Positions 54,701 through 64,000 of a stretch of 64,000 bases of DNA are shown piece by piece; positions within the stretch are counted from its first letter, which is position 1, and the number at the start of each line of letters is the position of its first letter. This stretch comes from Acorus gramineus. Its lineage: Eukaryota; Streptophyta; Magnoliopsida; Acorales; Acoraceae. Below the pieces are notes generated by a model. It did no database searches and was not told the DNA's origin. It saw only the letters and a list, made by a program, of their open reading frames with translations. The position numbers were made by a program, and so were the translations under genes. The stretch covers positions 16,654,656 to 16,718,655 of the forward strand of contig CM060847.1 in the NCBI GenBank assembly GCA_030737835.1, read 5' to 3'.

Positions 54701-56595
54701 ATCCTAAAATTATGTTGTTCAGTTTTCACGAGTATTTGCTGTTTTCTTGATATTCTTTTGAGTTCTCAAATAAACAAATACATTAGCAATTATTACAAAA
54801 TTAACAGCAAATATTTTTTATTTTTTACCTTATGTTCGCATCCCCATGTGCGTGGAGCACTATTCACTCCCCCCATGATACCATTTAATTTGAAAAACAA
54901 ATAGATATCTTATGGTGAGGAGCACATACAGGAGACAATTTTTGGTGGACTTTAGGCTTTGAAACCCACGTTTAGCAGATTGCAGATAAAAGGAAATGTT
55001 ACACTTTTATGTCTATTTTACTGTTCAAAACACAGACCGCGTATGTTTTTTATTTTTAAAAAAATTATATAAATCATTTAATATGATATGTATTTTTATA
55101 GAATGAGAAGTATGTATTTCAAAAAATTGAATAGTATCATTTATAAAAAAATATGAAAAATTTTCAACGAAATATATATCCTGAAACAGTGAGTATGAGA
55201 GGCTAACGAGGTATACAGGAGCATAAGACTGCATTTTTTACTGTATAAATGACTGAGTATAATAAAGCTTAGCAAATAAAGCCCTTAACAAATTAAGACA
55301 ACTTATTCATGATATAAGATACACCATTCATCGTAGAATGTTTTTTTTTTTTTTTTTGAAAAAAGATAGAACCATACCATCATTACTTTCATTAAATGAA
55401 GTATGATTATAGGTCTAAGTTGAAGATAAGAGGGAATAAAGAATAAACGTAGCAAAATGTATGCATTTAATTCATTTGAACATACACTTCATTTTATATA
55501 AAGATATATGCTAGTTTTTAAAAAATTCAAAACATGTTATAGGTTGTAAAAAGGAATGCAAGAAATAATGTCTTTTAACTTCCCTGTTTCAGAATTATAT
55601 TACGAATTCAATAATCTTGCAATATCTACCTTTAAACATTTTCATTTACCATAATCAACACGTGACATATTCTTTATGCAAGTACAACTTAATAAACCAT
55701 GAGCATGCAATTCTCTAGACACTCAGATGTGATTAAAAATATCACAAATTTCACATGTTAAATATGTAATCACGGCAAATTCGTTAATCTATGTCAAATA
55801 TCTAACACGAGAGATGTGATTAAAAATGTCACAAATCTCACATGTTAAACATGTAATCACATAGGACTAATTTAACAAAACAAAAAATAGTGACATAAAA
55901 AGACAATTGTGAGGATAAATAGAGAAAGATAACATATCCATTTGATATAAAAAATAATTAAAATAAAATTAAGACAATTGCCCCTATTTCAAATTAAAAA
56001 TGATTTTTTTTGTTTCACTTAAAAACTAGAATAATTTTTTAGTCTCAATTTTAATAAATGTGAATAAAGACAAAATTGATGAATTTTTTATCTCATAAAA
56101 TTAAGACAACTTATCCTCAAAACCTTAACCCCTAATCAAAGCAGCCCATAAAGTCTAATGAGATCAGTCCCTGACTGAACCCTCCTCGTTTCCCAACCGG
56201 TTGATTTCATAACAAGTATAGACAAAACAGCACAATTACCATTCATACACATCATTTTCTTAAAAACAGAAACAAAAAGCCAATAGAAATAACTTACATA
56301 CAACAAGTAGATACCGTGTTTGTATTTCGTTCTTACAAGATACTCGTACAACCATTTAATTTCCCAATAAAGTGACACCAACAGGTCTCATCTCCATATA
56401 TTATTCTAACACAAACCTCCCACACCCTCACAAACTCAACTACGTATACAACTCCCCATGCTAGCACAGAGAAATAATAACATATCATATCACACATAAA
56501 CACAAACATATTTTTATATCACACCTAACCCATATGAGGTTAAGTCCATCCACAATGAGCAACAGTAGCACCACAAAACTTGGGAACATACTTAC
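51794..56595. other. Intergenic, MITE-like fragments, no gene recognised
   Basis: 52880-53050 and 54540-54680 carry the ATAGTGCAGTAT / GCACTATCACAAT sequence also near 43700. 53793-54055, about 54230-54478 and about 54993-55270 have ends resembling the 262-bp MITE at 39494 (TTACACTCAG, GAGTGTAACATTATCC). A short (TG)n lies at 54684-54698. 53280-53400 has an inverted repeat with 53160-53280 around CTTCTTCGTATTTAG. 56140-56595 should include the 3' UTR of the Raf-like gene. Confidence 0.35.

Positions 56596-64000
<7,405 letters not shown>

Overview
This is a window of an angiosperm nuclear genome. Three spliced plant genes, GC-rich single-exon genes in AT-rich intergenic DNA, two Copia retrotransposons and many small terminal-inverted-repeat (TIR) elements all point that way. 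The species cannot be fixed from the sequence. The very GC-rich intronless genes would suit a monocot or an early-diverging angiosperm, but this is inference.

Region by region. 1-7.3 kb holds no complete gene. It is a patchwork of small DNA transposons, several with clear target-site duplications (TSDs), plus a degenerate array of a TCAGTTACATTT motif. 7.3-20.2 kb carries two intact, intronless POB1/LRB-like BTB-BACK genes (7345-8949 and 18603-20159, minus strand). Between them lies a decayed Copia element (9863-16039) with both LTRs and its TSD; one LTR is split by a 1.5 kb TIR element. 20.3-22.5 kb contains a long-TIR foldback element, half of a repeat also seen at 16.5 kb, and a scrap of Copia RNase H.

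24.6-37 kb is a minus-strand CBP-type histone acetyltransferase (HAC) locus. Ten clean exons (31804-36954) encode TAZ1, PHD-like, HAT and ZZ1. An in-frame stop and frame damage then break ZZ2. A young 5.07 kb Copia (26417-31484), with unusual TA...CT LTR ends and TSD GTAAG/CTTAC, separates these from intact TAZ2 exons (24655-25043).

38.3-43.3 kb has a LINE-like zinc-binding-domain fragment, a small TIR element, a solo LTR nested in another TIR element, and a third, dead POB1-like copy on the plus strand. 46.5-49.7 kb has three copies of one Tourist-type MITE with TTA target sites, two of them abutting. 50.4-51.8 kb is an intact single-exon GRAS gene with a sharp internal strand-composition switch. 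56.6-64 kb is a minus-strand Raf-like kinase with an N-terminal PB1 domain; eight exons are visible and its 5' end lies beyond the window.

The genes do not form a pathway. The window reads as genic islands being remodelled by transposons. I found no convincing new defence-like or otherwise undescribed system. The best leads are the HAC/Copia locus, gene-fragment-bearing TIR elements dated by paralogous empty sites, and arrays of short palindromes inside transposons.
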